Source: MVRV01 sp964469905
GTDB taxonomy: Bacteria; Desulfobacterota; Syntrophia; Syntrophales; Smithellaceae
Direction of reading: 5' to 3'
DNA: 52,550 nt
Assembly (NCBI GenBank): GCA_964469905.1
Contig: CAYXZW010000020.1
Coordinates: forward strand, 1-52,550
Positions 42,678-51,300 of this stretch are shown here, piece after piece. How positions within the stretch are numbered: the stretch's first letter is position 1; every line of letters begins with the position of its first letter. The notes under the pieces were generated by a model, which saw only the letters and a program-made list of their open reading frames with translations, did not search any database and was not told where the DNA came from. A program made the translations under genes and the position numbers.

Positions 42678-43553
42678 TTGGCGGACAATAACAACAAAAT
42701 AGAGGAGTTACGTATACAGGATGTTGATGGTGCCGGGTTACCCTACCTCTTTTTTGAAGCCGAGGCTTCCGCACCGCAAATGTTGTTTATGCATGCCACC
42801 GGTTTTCTGCCCTGGCTCTGGCAGCCGGTTATCGAAGAATTCGCTCCGGCCAACAATGTCTGGGCTCCCTTTATTTGTGACTATCGTTCCTGTAATCCGC
42901 ATGCGGGAGGCTTGAGCTGGGATGTTATCGCCCGTGATTTATCTACTTTCTGCCGCCGGCAGCAAATTCTGCAACCTTTGATAGTTGGTCATTCCATGGG
43001 GGCAACCGTATCATCAATTGCGACTGCCCTTTATGGTTTGCAGCCACGTGGAATGATTCTCATTGAACCGATTTTCCTGCCGGATAAATTCTATACGATG
43101 GAGCCGGAAGTTGACAGCCATCCTTTAGCTTCCAAATCAATTAAAAGAACAAACCATTGGAAAAACGAGAGTGAAGCCTGGTCTTACCTCAAGTCCAAAT
43201 CGCTTTTCTCCAGCTGGGACGAGCGTGTTTTACAGATATACCATCAACACGGCCTGCAAAAAAAGGAAGAAGGAAGTTTACAACTGACCTGTTCGCCGCA
43301 AAACGAAGCGGCACTATTCATGGGCGGCTGGGATGTGAATCCCTGGCCGTTGCTTACGAAAATTAATTGTCCCGTTCTGGTTATTGAAGGAGAAATTTCC
43401 AATAATAGGGGGTTCGTCGACATCCCCAGAGCCGTTTCTTTATTAAGCCAAGGACAATATAAATCGGTAGCGGGTGCTGGGCATTTAATTCCTATGCAGA
43501 AGCCCCGGGAAATTGTTGAAATTGTCAAAGAATTTAACAGGCAGATTGGTTAA
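42678..43553 (+). CDS. Alpha/beta hydrolase
   Basis: 291 aa. Alpha/beta hydrolase fold with HATGFLPWLW (oxyanion region), nucleophile Ser in VGHSMGATV, and catalytic His in AGAGHLIPMQKP. The acid is likely in CPVLVIEGEIS or nearby. Start is a TTG at 42678 with GGGG 7 nt upstream. Substrate unknown; esterase or lactonase activity is most likely. Confidence 0.85.
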   Translation: MADNNNKIEELRIQDVDGAGLPYLFFEAEASAPQMLFMHATGFLPWLWQPVIEEFAPANNVWAPFICDYRSCNPHAGGLSWDVIARDLSTFCRRQQILQPLIVGHSMGATVSSIATALYGLQPRGMILIEPIFLPDKFYTMEPEVDSHPLASKSIKRTNHWKNESEAWSYLKSKSLFSSWDERVLQIYHQHGLQKKEEGSLQLTCSPQNEAALFMGGWDVNPWPLLTKINCPVLVIEGEISNNRGFVDIPRAVSLLSQGQYKSVAGAGHLIPMQKPREIVEIVKEFNRQIG

Positions 43554-43628
43554 CATAATCAAATAGAAAAATTAACACCGCTGTTGCCAACTTAACAAGC
43601 AAATAAAGCGCATTACTATAAGGAGTAA

Positions 43629-44387
43629 ATGATGAAGCCCGACATTATTGCCCTATGTAATCAAAAAGGCGGTGTAGGTAAAACTACCTGTGCTTTAAAT
43701 ATTGCGGCCGGACTAACAAGGCTGGGTAAAAAAGTACTGCTGGTTGATTTCGATCCTCAGGCGCATTTAACCTATTCTCTAGGTATTGTGGCGCACGATC
43801 TCCAAAAAACGGTTTATTCAGTAATTAAAGGTTTGGTGCCTTTGGAAGAGGCGCTCCTGGAACATGCCGGAATGAGTGTGCTTCCGGCCAATATTGATCT
43901 GGCGAAGATGGAAAATGAAAAAGATGCCTTTCCTGAAGGCGAATTTACCTTAAAGAACAAACTGGCCGGTGTCCGGGACAGAGAGTATATCCTTATTGAC
44001 TGCCCGCCCTCGACAGGATTTATTACCATCAATGCGCTGGCCTGCAGCCGCGAGATCTATATACCCCTGCAGATGGAGTTTCTGGCGTTGAAGGGAATGG
44101 GCCGGTTGATGAACCGTATTGAAGAAGTACAGAAAAGTTTCAACAAGAATCTGCAGATATCCGGAATTATTCCCACCCGTTTTGATTCTCGCAAGAAATT
44201 GAATAATGCTATCATGGACAGCATCCGCGAGCGCTTCGGGGATAAAGTATTTTCTACTGTTATTCGCGAAAATATTGTGGTGGCGGAAGCTCCCAGTTTC
44301 GGCCAGACAATATTCGAATATGCGCCGAAAAGTCATGGTGCAGAAGATTTCCTGAGCCTGTGCGAGGAGATAATTAAAAAGAAATGA
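43629..44387 (+). CDS. ParA/Soj-family ATPase
   Basis: 252 aa. Deviant Walker A NQKGGVGKTT at about 11-20, A' motif DFDPQAHLTY, Walker B ILIDCPPSTG. These ATPases partition DNA or position large complexes. No parB or parS is visible here, and the neighbour cheW-type gene allows a role in placing chemotaxis arrays, although this is only a guess. AAGGAG precedes the ATG (the next codon is also ATG). Confidence 0.9.
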   Translation: MMKPDIIALCNQKGGVGKTTCALNIAAGLTRLGKKVLLVDFDPQAHLTYSLGIVAHDLQKTVYSVIKGLVPLEEALLEHAGMSVLPANIDLAKMENEKDAFPEGEFTLKNKLAGVRDREYILIDCPPSTGFITINALACSREIYIPLQMEFLALKGMGRLMNRIEEVQKSFNKNLQISGIIPTRFDSRKKLNNAIMDSIRERFGDKVFSTVIRENIVVAEAPSFGQTIFEYAPKSHGAEDFLSLCEEIIKKK

Positions 44388-44421
44388 ATGCCTACCCGGG
44401 GGATCTGCAATTTCCGAATAT

Positions 44422-45315
44422 ATGACTGAACAGCAAAGCGCCAGTCGCAAGGCCTATATGGCCCTCGCTGCTGTTACTATCCTGTGGGGATACAACTGGG
44501 TTGTTATGAAGCAGTCGCTCCAGTACTGTGATCCCTTCGTATTTACTGCACTGCGCGTATTTTGCGGATCAGTTATCCTGCTTTCCATTCTGGCCTTCAA
44601 GCGCGGTAGTCTTTTCCCCCGTAATATTCCGCTGCTTATCTTAACCGGGTTTCTTTCCATTACCGGCGGAACCGGTATATCCACGTGGGCGCTTCAGAAT
44701 AGCGGAGCTGGTAAAACAGCGATTCTGGTTTATACAATGCCTTTCTGGGCGCTGCTTTTGGGATGGCCTTTCCTTGCTGAACGCATCCGCGGTCTACAAT
44801 GGTTGGCTGTCGGACTGGCCTTCTCCGGGTTAATTGCGATTCTTTCACCCTGGAAAATAGCTCTCGATTTTTCCAGTTCGCTGCTGGCTATTTTGTCCGG
44901 CTTGATGTGGGCGGGCGGCTCGATCCTGATTAAGATCATGGCTAAAAAAAGCGATTTCGATCTGCTGTCCGTTACTGCCTGGCAGCTCTTTTTCGGGGCC
45001 ATCCCGATTGTGATCGCGGTTATCCTGATCGAATCTCCTCCGGTCCGGTGGACATCATATCTGCTGGGTGCGCTGGCCTACAATATTGTATTTGCCACAT
45101 CTATTGCCATCCTTTTATGGTTATACGCCCTGCAGAAATTGCCGGCAGGCTCGGCTGCGATGGGTACCCTGGCTACTCCGGTGATCGGTGCGATTGCCGC
45201 CGCCGTTCAACTGGGCGAAAGGCCATCGCTTAGCGAAACTGCCGGGATGATTCTGATCATTTGCGGAATCGTCCTTCTGGCCGTTTTGGATTTGCGCCGC
45301 AAACAAAACATCTAA
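44422..45315 (+). CDS. DMT-superfamily (EamA) transporter
   Basis: 297 aa with ten predicted membrane helices in two EamA repeats (ILWGYNWVVMKQSL near the N-terminus; GLMWAGGSILIKIMAKKS in the second half; LAGSA-like LPAGSAAMGTLATPVIGAIA). Inner-membrane exporter of amino acids or metabolites, specificity unknown. Starts 34 nt after the ParA gene, so perhaps cotranscribed. Confidence 0.9.
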   Translation: MTEQQSASRKAYMALAAVTILWGYNWVVMKQSLQYCDPFVFTALRVFCGSVILLSILAFKRGSLFPRNIPLLILTGFLSITGGTGISTWALQNSGAGKTAILVYTMPFWALLLGWPFLAERIRGLQWLAVGLAFSGLIAILSPWKIALDFSSSLLAILSGLMWAGGSILIKIMAKKSDFDLLSVTAWQLFFGAIPIVIAVILIESPPVRWTSYLLGALAYNIVFATSIAILLWLYALQKLPAGSAAMGTLATPVIGAIAAAVQLGERPSLSETAGMILIICGIVLLAVLDLRRKQNI

Positions 45316-45442
45316 AATGAAAATAAAATACCTGGGAGATGAATTGCTTTTCAATCCAATTATGAGGCCACAATAAAATATATCTACCATGCTTGCCGGT
45401 TTAATGGTAAATTGCCAACACTTTTAAGTCAGGAGGTATTAC

Positions 45443-46231
45443 ATGAATATTACGGAATTATTTTCACTCAAAGGAAAGGTTGCGCTGGTCACGGGTGGTG
45501 GCCGCGGCATTGGTAAGTTTATCGCGACAGGACTGGCCGAAGCCGGTGCTGATTTAATTTTAACATCCCGTAAAATAAAAAACCTGGAAGACACAGCCCG
45601 GGAGTTGGAAGACAATTATAAAATACGCGCTGTGGCTATTGCCAGCGATATGAGCAAAGAAGATACAGTTGACATCATGCTGGAAGAAGCGCAAAAGAAA
45701 TTCGGGCACATTGACATTCTGGTGAACAACGCCGGTGTTACCTGGGGTGCGCCCACACTGGAATTCCCTCTGGAAAAATGGGATCAACTTTTCAATGTAA
45801 ATGTTCGCGGTGTCTGGGTAATTACTCAAAAAGTTGCCCGCATCATGAAAAAGCAGGGTGGCGGCAATATTATCAATATTTCTTCCGTAACGGCTTTTCG
45901 CGGCACGTTGGAAGAGGCCCACCCGGCCGTTCCTTACAATTCCACCAAAGCCGCCATCAATGTATTAACGATGAATCTGGCCGTGAAACTTGCCCCCTAT
46001 AACATCCGGGTCAATGCCATTGCCCCCGGTTTCTTCCTGACGGATATGATGGCTTACATTGAAAGGCCGGAGTTCAAGCCGGCATATGATGCGACTCTTG
46101 GTGTTATCCCGTTGCGCCGCATGGGGAAAAGTGATGATATCAAAGGGGTTGCCGTATTTCTCGCTTCCGCTGCATCGGCTTATATGACCGGCCATGTTCT
46201 TATTACGGACGGGGGTATGCTGGCTCACTAG
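45443..46231 (+). CDS. Short-chain dehydrogenase/reductase
   Basis: 262 aa. Classical SDR: TGGGRGIG nucleotide-binding motif (about 17-24), NNAG, catalytic Ser in NISSVTAF, Tyr-Lys in PYNSTKAA, and PGFFLTDM. GGAGG before the ATG. Probably an NAD(P)-dependent oxidoreductase such as a 3-oxoacyl-ACP-type reductase. Substrate not determinable. Followed 24 nt later by the Nudix gene. Confidence 0.92.
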   Translation: MNITELFSLKGKVALVTGGGRGIGKFIATGLAEAGADLILTSRKIKNLEDTARELEDNYKIRAVAIASDMSKEDTVDIMLEEAQKKFGHIDILVNNAGVTWGAPTLEFPLEKWDQLFNVNVRGVWVITQKVARIMKKQGGGNIINISSVTAFRGTLEEAHPAVPYNSTKAAINVLTMNLAVKLAPYNIRVNAIAPGFFLTDMMAYIERPEFKPAYDATLGVIPLRRMGKSDDIKGVAVFLASAASAYMTGHVLITDGGMLAH

Positions 46232-46255
46232 AATTGTTTTATAAGGAAAAGAGAT

Positions 46256-47164
46256 TTGCCTACATCAAGTGTTGTTCCTATTAGAGATGCAGCAACAGTA
46301 ATTCTTGTGCGGACAGTGTATAATGGTAAGTGGGAATTATTTTTAGCCCGCCGCCATCGTCACCAGTCATTTATGGCCGGCGCTTTTGTTTTTCCCGGTG
46401 GACAGGTGGAGAGTAGTGATTGTGAACCGGAAATTTCTTCCCTTGTTTTCGCGGCAGACAGTTTCCATCCGCGCGCTTTATTGCAGGATGAAAACCTGAC
46501 TTCAGGCAGGGCATGGGGATTTTTTGTCGCGGCAATTCGGGAGACCTTTGAGGAAGCGGGAATTTTCCTGGCGGGCGATAGTAATGGCAATTATATTTCT
46601 TTTCAGCAAGAGGAAGCTCTGTCCCGATTTACCGATCACAGACGGGCGTTGAATTTAGGCGAAATTTCCTTTGCCGAGGTTCTGCGCAAAGAAAAAAAAT
46701 TTTTATTTCCGGATGCCCTGATACCTTATAGTCATTGGATTACTCCGGAAGGTGAGAAAAAAAGATTTGACACCCGCTTTTTTCTGGCGGTGCTGCCCCC
46801 GGGCCAGGAGACTGTTTCCGATTACAATGAACTTACCGAATTCTTATGGGTCACGCCGCAAAATGCGCTTTCTCTGCATAATGCCCGCAAAATAATTTTA
46901 ATGCCACCGACACTAAAGACGGTTATGGAATTGACGTCATTTTTCAGCGTGGAAGAGCTTTTCGCAGCGGCAAGAAAGCGTATTCTTTATCCCATTCTGC
47001 CGCAGATTTTTGAACAGGGAGTAAAATTGCCGCATGATCCCGAGTATGGACTCGAGCAATATCGACAGCCGGAAAATCCGGAGGAACCATGCCGCATCAT
47101 TGCACAAGACGGAGTCTGGACGGCGGCTTACTATAAAGATAAAAAAAGCCCTGAACTTTTATAA
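46256..47164 (+). CDS. Nudix hydrolase
   Basis: 302 aa. N-terminal ATVILVR and FVFPGGQVE begin a Nudix domain whose box is split by an insertion of about 40 residues before AAIRETFEEAGIFLAG (GGQVE...REtxEEAG). Large Nudix proteins with such an insertion (NUDT19-like) act on CoA or nucleotide diphosphates. Start is TTG at 46256 with AAGGA upstream. The last codons and stop lie within the terminator hairpin of the opposing lemA gene. Confidence 0.85.
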   Translation: MPTSSVVPIRDAATVILVRTVYNGKWELFLARRHRHQSFMAGAFVFPGGQVESSDCEPEISSLVFAADSFHPRALLQDENLTSGRAWGFFVAAIRETFEEAGIFLAGDSNGNYISFQQEEALSRFTDHRRALNLGEISFAEVLRKEKKFLFPDALIPYSHWITPEGEKKRFDTRFFLAVLPPGQETVSDYNELTEFLWVTPQNALSLHNARKIILMPPTLKTVMELTSFFSVEELFAAARKRILYPILPQIFEQGVKLPHDPEYGLEQYRQPENPEEPCRIIAQDGVWTAAYYKDKKSPELL

Positions 47165-47180
47165 ACGAAAAGTTCAGGGC
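47148..47180 (-). terminator. 13-bp perfect terminator of lemA, within the Nudix 3' end
   Basis: GCCCTGAACTTTT (47148-47160) and AAAAGTTCAGGGC (47168-47180) pair perfectly around a 7-nt loop. On the minus strand the stem is followed by seven T, so it ends lemA transcription. The stop codon of the Nudix gene falls in the loop. Confidence 0.85.
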
Positions 47181-47209
47181 GGAAGAAACATTGTTCTCGT
47201 AAGCTGAAA

Positions 47210-47785
47210 CTAGAATTTTACTGCCGGTGCTGTTTTCGCGTCTTTCGGGGCTTCAAAGAAGGCCGCTTCTTTAAATCCATACATGCCGGCCAGAATGTTT
47301 GCCGGGAACGATCTTATTGCTTCGTTGAATATTTTAACCGCTTCGTTATATCTCATTCTTTCCACGGCAATGCGATTTTCCGTCCCCGCCAGTTCATCCT
47401 GCAATTTCATAAAATTTTGATTTGATTTCAAATCCGGGTAGCGCTCTACAACAACCATCAATCTGCTTAAAGCACCGCTCAATTGATTGTTTGCGGCAAT
47501 TTTATCCGGAACAGTTCCCGCACCGCCGACTTTTGATCGCGCATTGGTCACTTCCACCAGTACATCTTTTTCCTGCTTGGCATAACCCTTGATGGTTTCC
47601 ACCAGATTGGGAATCAGGTCATAACGGCGTTGCAGTTGGTTTTCCACCTGCGACCAGGCCGCTTTTATTCCGACATCCATTTTGACGAATTTATTGTAGT
47701 TACCGGCAAAGAAAGAATAGAGCGCTATGACCAGAACGACAATTACCGCCAGCACGATAAGCAGAGTTTTCTTTTTGGAATCCAT
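47210..47785 (-). CDS. lemA: LemA family protein
   Basis: 191 aa. One N-terminal membrane helix (about 7-27), then the LemA helical domain: AAWSQVENQLQRRYDLIPNL (family signature), LVETIKGYAKQEKDVL, YPDLKSNQNFMKLQDELAGT and ENRIAVERMRYNEAV. Membrane-anchored protein of unknown molecular role, commonly encoded next to TPM-domain proteins, as here two genes away. A strong terminator follows. Confidence 0.94.
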   Translation of the reverse strand: MDSKKKTLLIVLAVIVVLVIALYSFFAGNYNKFVKMDVGIKAAWSQVENQLQRRYDLIPNLVETIKGYAKQEKDVLVEVTNARSKVGGAGTVPDKIAANNQLSGALSRLMVVVERYPDLKSNQNFMKLQDELAGTENRIAVERMRYNEAVKIFNEAIRSFPANILAGMYGFKEAAFFEAPKDAKTAPAVKF

Positions 47786-47820
47786 TTTTTACCTCCTCAA
47801 TTTATATTAAATTTTCTTTA

Positions 47821-48564
47821 TTATAATCGATCAATTATGTTGCAAACATTATTGACTTCCTGTAAATATTTTCTAAAAATATCAATAACTTCATCGCTGG
47901 ATAGTTTGTCTTTGCCTTCTTTAATATCGGCACATAACATAAATACTGCCGTATCAATTGTAAAGAGCTTTCCCACTTCTTTTATTGTATCGCGCCTGCC
48001 CTGCGGGGCCTTGCCCTGTTTAAAATATAACAGGGCATTAAATACGGAAATAAAAGCCGTTAATGAATTACCGATAAGCTGTCTTAAAAGCTTTGCCTTT
48101 CCTTGGGCTTCCAGATAGCCCTGCCGCAATAGAATCAACTTGCCCCGCAACTCTCGTTCTATTTGCAGACGCAAATCGGCCGGATTAAAGCTAAGCTCAT
48201 CTAATACGTTTTCTCCGTAAATTAATATGTGGCTGTTTTTCATATTTAAAAATTCGATGGGATATGAATCCAAGGAAGAGGCAATGAAATCTTTGGTCAT
48301 CACCAGTGGCACGGCCACACGGCGTTTTTTCCACGAAGTGACGGTGTCGAGAATATCAGTAAACTTATCCATTCCGGAAGGTGTCAGGACAACCAGTAAA
48401 TTTATATCCGACTTACCCCGGATATAAGACCCTCCGGCAGCGCTGCCGTAAATAATAAGAGAGAGAAGTTCTTTGCCGAATACTTTTAAATAATCCTGTG
48501 TCAAGGGAACAAAAATGTCTTGGGGCTGATCTGGTATTTTTGTCATGATTTCAATCCATTTCAT
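47821..48564 (-). CDS. Nucleotidyltransferase-domain protein
   Basis: 247 aa. N-terminal Pol-beta-type nucleotidyltransferase motif LIIYGSAAGGSYIRGKSDIN (GS...G...SDIN), followed by a helical C-terminal region of HEPN-like character. The aspartate in SDIN and a further acidic residue would bind metal. Its start lies 2 nt after the stop of the TPM-domain gene and it sits between it and lemA in one operon. Substrate unknown. Confidence 0.7.
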   Translation of the reverse strand: MKWIEIMTKIPDQPQDIFVPLTQDYLKVFGKELLSLIIYGSAAGGSYIRGKSDINLLVVLTPSGMDKFTDILDTVTSWKKRRVAVPLVMTKDFIASSLDSYPIEFLNMKNSHILIYGENVLDELSFNPADLRLQIERELRGKLILLRQGYLEAQGKAKLLRQLIGNSLTAFISVFNALLYFKQGKAPQGRRDTIKEVGKLFTIDTAVFMLCADIKEGKDKLSSDEVIDIFRKYLQEVNNVCNIIDRL

Positions 48565-48566
48565 TA

Positions 48567-49361
48567 TTAATAATCTCCTCCGGCTCCGCCGCCGCCGCTG
48601 CCGCCGCCGCCAAAACCGCCAAAACCGCCGCTGAATCCGCCGCTGCCAGCACCGCCGCGGCCACTACCGCTCATCAGCAACAGTAATATCCATGGCAGCA
48701 TTGATCTGCCTTGCCTGGTGCCCAGAAGCAATGCTGCCGCCAGCAAAAAGAGAATCAGCCCGAAAACATTAAAGCCTTTTTTCTCCGCCCGGGCTTTTGA
48801 TCTCGTCGGAACGGGAGACCCGCTCAGTTGAACCTTGGCATCTTCAGCAATGTAAGAACTCAGCACATACATGGTATCATAAAAAGCCTGGCCGTATTTG
48901 CCGGCCTTAAGTTGAGGCTTTAAATACTTGTCGCGGATTTCGCCGACGAGACCGTCCGGCAAAATGCCTTCCACGCCGTAACCCGTTTCGATCCGGACTT
49001 TTCTTTCCTTAACGGTTAAAAATATTAAAACGCCTTTGTCTTCGCCTTTTTTCCCGATACCCCAGGCTTGGTAAAGGCCATTGACATAAAGACTGGTTTC
49101 TTCATTTTCGCCGATCGTAGGAACAGTGACCACAACAACAGCAGTACCGGTTTTTTGCAGTACTTCGCTCGCCAGGGCTTCCATCTTAGCTTTACTTCCC
49201 TGATCAATAACATTGGCAAAATCATTAACGGCGCCGCGCGGTTGGGGGTATTTTGGCGCAGCAAATAAATGACCGCAGGTAAGCACTACAAGAAATGCCG
49301 ATAGGAGCGCCGAAATTAGTTTAGGTAGTTTAGTTTTTTTATTTTTCACAATATTAGACAA
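48567..49361 (-). CDS. TPM-domain protein with glycine-rich tail (YgcG-like)
   Basis: 264 aa. Signal or anchor helix at about 14-34, then a TPM domain (VNDFANVIDQGSKAKMEALA, VVVVTVPTIGENEE, VEGILPDGLVGEIRD), a membrane segment around 203-232 and a C-terminal tail that is almost all Gly and Ser (GGFSGGFGGFGGGGSGGGGA). This is the YgcG-type protein that usually accompanies LemA. It presumably works at the inner membrane facing the periplasm. First gene of the three-gene minus-strand unit. Confidence 0.88.
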   Translation of the reverse strand: MSNIVKNKKTKLPKLISALLSAFLVVLTCGHLFAAPKYPQPRGAVNDFANVIDQGSKAKMEALASEVLQKTGTAVVVVTVPTIGENEETSLYVNGLYQAWGIGKKGEDKGVLIFLTVKERKVRIETGYGVEGILPDGLVGEIRDKYLKPQLKAGKYGQAFYDTMYVLSSYIAEDAKVQLSGSPVPTRSKARAEKKGFNVFGLILFLLAAALLLGTRQGRSMLPWILLLLMSGSGRGGAGSGGFSGGFGGFGGGGSGGGGAGGDY

Positions 49362-49517
49362 AGCTTACAGTTTGTTATTTTGCCGGTTGTGGCTTGCGTG
49401 CTATATGCAACTTGCGACCTATACTGCCCAAAGATTAAATTTTCTGTCAAGCGGGAAATAACAGAGATATGATAAGCATTGTTGAATAATAGGCAAGTCT
49501 GTAATAAAGAAATACTT

Positions 49518-51083
49518 ATGAAAAAGACAACATCGGGAAATTATGCCAGGCAGCCAATAATAATATTAATTCATCCCCCGGTCAGTAAACCGTCGGAGGC
49601 GCCGGCGGGACTCGCGAAACTTGCCGGTTGTTTGCAGGCCAACGGTATCGCTCATGAAATCATAGATGCGAATCTGGAAGGCTTTCTTTACCTGCTGGCC
49701 GAGTTTGCTCCGGAGGGCTCTGCCGGCGATCGCTGGACGGCACGCGCCGGGAAACATCGGGAAGAAAATCTTTCCGCCTTGCGGGACGGTAAAATATACC
49801 GCAATCTAAGCCGCTACCAGCGGGCAGTTGCTGATATCAACCGCCTGATAAACCAGGCCGGAAAAGCCTCTGGTGTTAATTTATCACTGGCCGATTATCG
49901 TGATCCGCAATTAATTCCGGTGAAAAGCGGTGACTTGCTTGCCGCCGCCGCCCAGCCCGAGTTGAACCCCTTTTATCCTTATTTCTCCGCCCGTCTGGGG
50001 GATGCTCTGCAGGAAGAGCCGGAATTCCTGGGGTTTTCCTTAAATTATTTGAGTCAGGCGCTTTGCGCCTTTGCCATGATTGGATTTATCAAAAAGAAAA
50101 ATCCCCGGCAGAAGATTGTTCTGGGCGGCTCTCTTGCCACTTCGTGGGTGAAGATTGCCGGCAACGACAATATTTTCCGTGGACTGGTTGATGAAATGAT
50201 AGCCGGGGCCGGGGAAAGGAAATTGCTGGAGTTGCTGGGCTGTAAAGGCGGTGCAATCGATGCGCCGCCCAGTTATCGGGATTTTCCCGTAAATGATTAT
50301 CTCGCGCCGGTTTCGATTTTGCCTTACAGCACGGCGCAGGGCTGCTACTGGCATCAATGCTCCTTCTGTCCCGAGAAGGCCGAAGATAATCCCTATTTGC
50401 CGCAGTCCCCGGACAAGGTATTGGAGCAACTGAAGGGGCTCTGCGGTGAGATGCATCCCGGCTTGATTCATCTTGTGGATAATGCCCTGAGTCCAGCACT
50501 GCTTGCTGCTTTGGCCCGAAGCGACCTGGGCGTTCCCTGGTACGGCTTTACGCGTATTACCAATCACCTGACCGATGAAGTTTTTTGCCGGTCTTTGCGG
50601 ACCAGCGGTTGCACTATGCTCAAGCTCGGCATCGAATCAGGCGATCAGAAAGTACTAGATCAGCTCAACAAGGGCATAGAGTTGCCGACAGTTTCGCGGG
50701 CATTAAAAACAATTTCCAAAGCCGGTATTGCCACCTACGTTTATCTGCTTTTCGGCACGCCGCCCGATAGAGAAGAAAGTGCAATGAAGACTTTGCAGTT
50801 TATCTCCCGCCACCACGACTGTATTGATTTTTTGAATCTGGCGATTTTTAACCTGCCGGCATTGAGTCCGGAGGCGCAAAGTCTGGCCACAACCGATTTT
50901 TATGAAGGTGATTTGTCTCTTTATAAAGACTTTGTGCATCCACTGGGCTGGCAGCGCGCCGACGTGCGCAAATTTTTAGAAAAGATTTTCAAAAAACATC
51001 CGGCCATCAATGAAATAATCCTGCGCACACCGGACTATTTCACTTCCAATCATGCCCCTTTTTTCCATAAATTATCGGTATGA
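49518..51083 (+). CDS. B12-binding-type radical SAM protein
   Basis: About 521 aa from the ATG at 49518; the frame is open to a TTG at 49479 and neither start has a strong RBS. The N-terminal part (IILIHPPVSKPSEAPAGLAK) is like a B12-binding domain. The radical SAM core has three cysteines in QGCYWHQCSFCPEKAE, spaced CX4CX2C instead of the usual CX3CX2C, plus LKLGIESGDQKVLDQLNKG and YVYLLFGTPPDREESAM typical of the family. It contains a [4Fe-4S] cluster and makes radical chemistry on an unknown substrate. Unpaired with neighbours. Confidence 0.85.
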   Translation: MKKTTSGNYARQPIIILIHPPVSKPSEAPAGLAKLAGCLQANGIAHEIIDANLEGFLYLLAEFAPEGSAGDRWTARAGKHREENLSALRDGKIYRNLSRYQRAVADINRLINQAGKASGVNLSLADYRDPQLIPVKSGDLLAAAAQPELNPFYPYFSARLGDALQEEPEFLGFSLNYLSQALCAFAMIGFIKKKNPRQKIVLGGSLATSWVKIAGNDNIFRGLVDEMIAGAGERKLLELLGCKGGAIDAPPSYRDFPVNDYLAPVSILPYSTAQGCYWHQCSFCPEKAEDNPYLPQSPDKVLEQLKGLCGEMHPGLIHLVDNALSPALLAALARSDLGVPWYGFTRITNHLTDEVFCRSLRTSGCTMLKLGIESGDQKVLDQLNKGIELPTVSRALKTISKAGIATYVYLLFGTPPDREESAMKTLQFISRHHDCIDFLNLAIFNLPALSPEAQSLATTDFYEGDLSLYKDFVHPLGWQRADVRKFLEKIFKKHPAINEIILRTPDYFTSNHAPFFHKLSV

Positions 51084-51200
51084 TCTAAACGGTTTGAATG
51101 TAGTCAAGGCAGTCATCAATATAAAGTCAGCTTCTCTCTGATTTTTTTCCCAGCCACGTCCACAACTTACAATTTTTTTTCTTAAACATACATCCTCGTA

Positions 51201-51255
51201 TTGACATCATCTAGATGTTGTGTTTAATAGACAAAAACAATACTACATGTAGTGC
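51201..51255 (+). promoter_or_regulatory. nrdJ promoter with two NrdR boxes
   Basis: TTGACA at 51201-51206 and TTTAAT at 51223-51228 form a promoter with 16-nt spacing. CATCTAGATGTTGTGT (51208-51223) and ATACTACATGTAGTGC (51240-51255) both fit the NrdR box consensus and start 32 bp apart, the three-helical-turn spacing seen for NrdR pairs. Box 1 lies between -35 and -10, so NrdR should repress. Confidence 0.72.
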
Positions 51256-51300
51256 TTATAATTTACAGCCCTCTTACTTTATCCCAGGAGCAATACTTTA

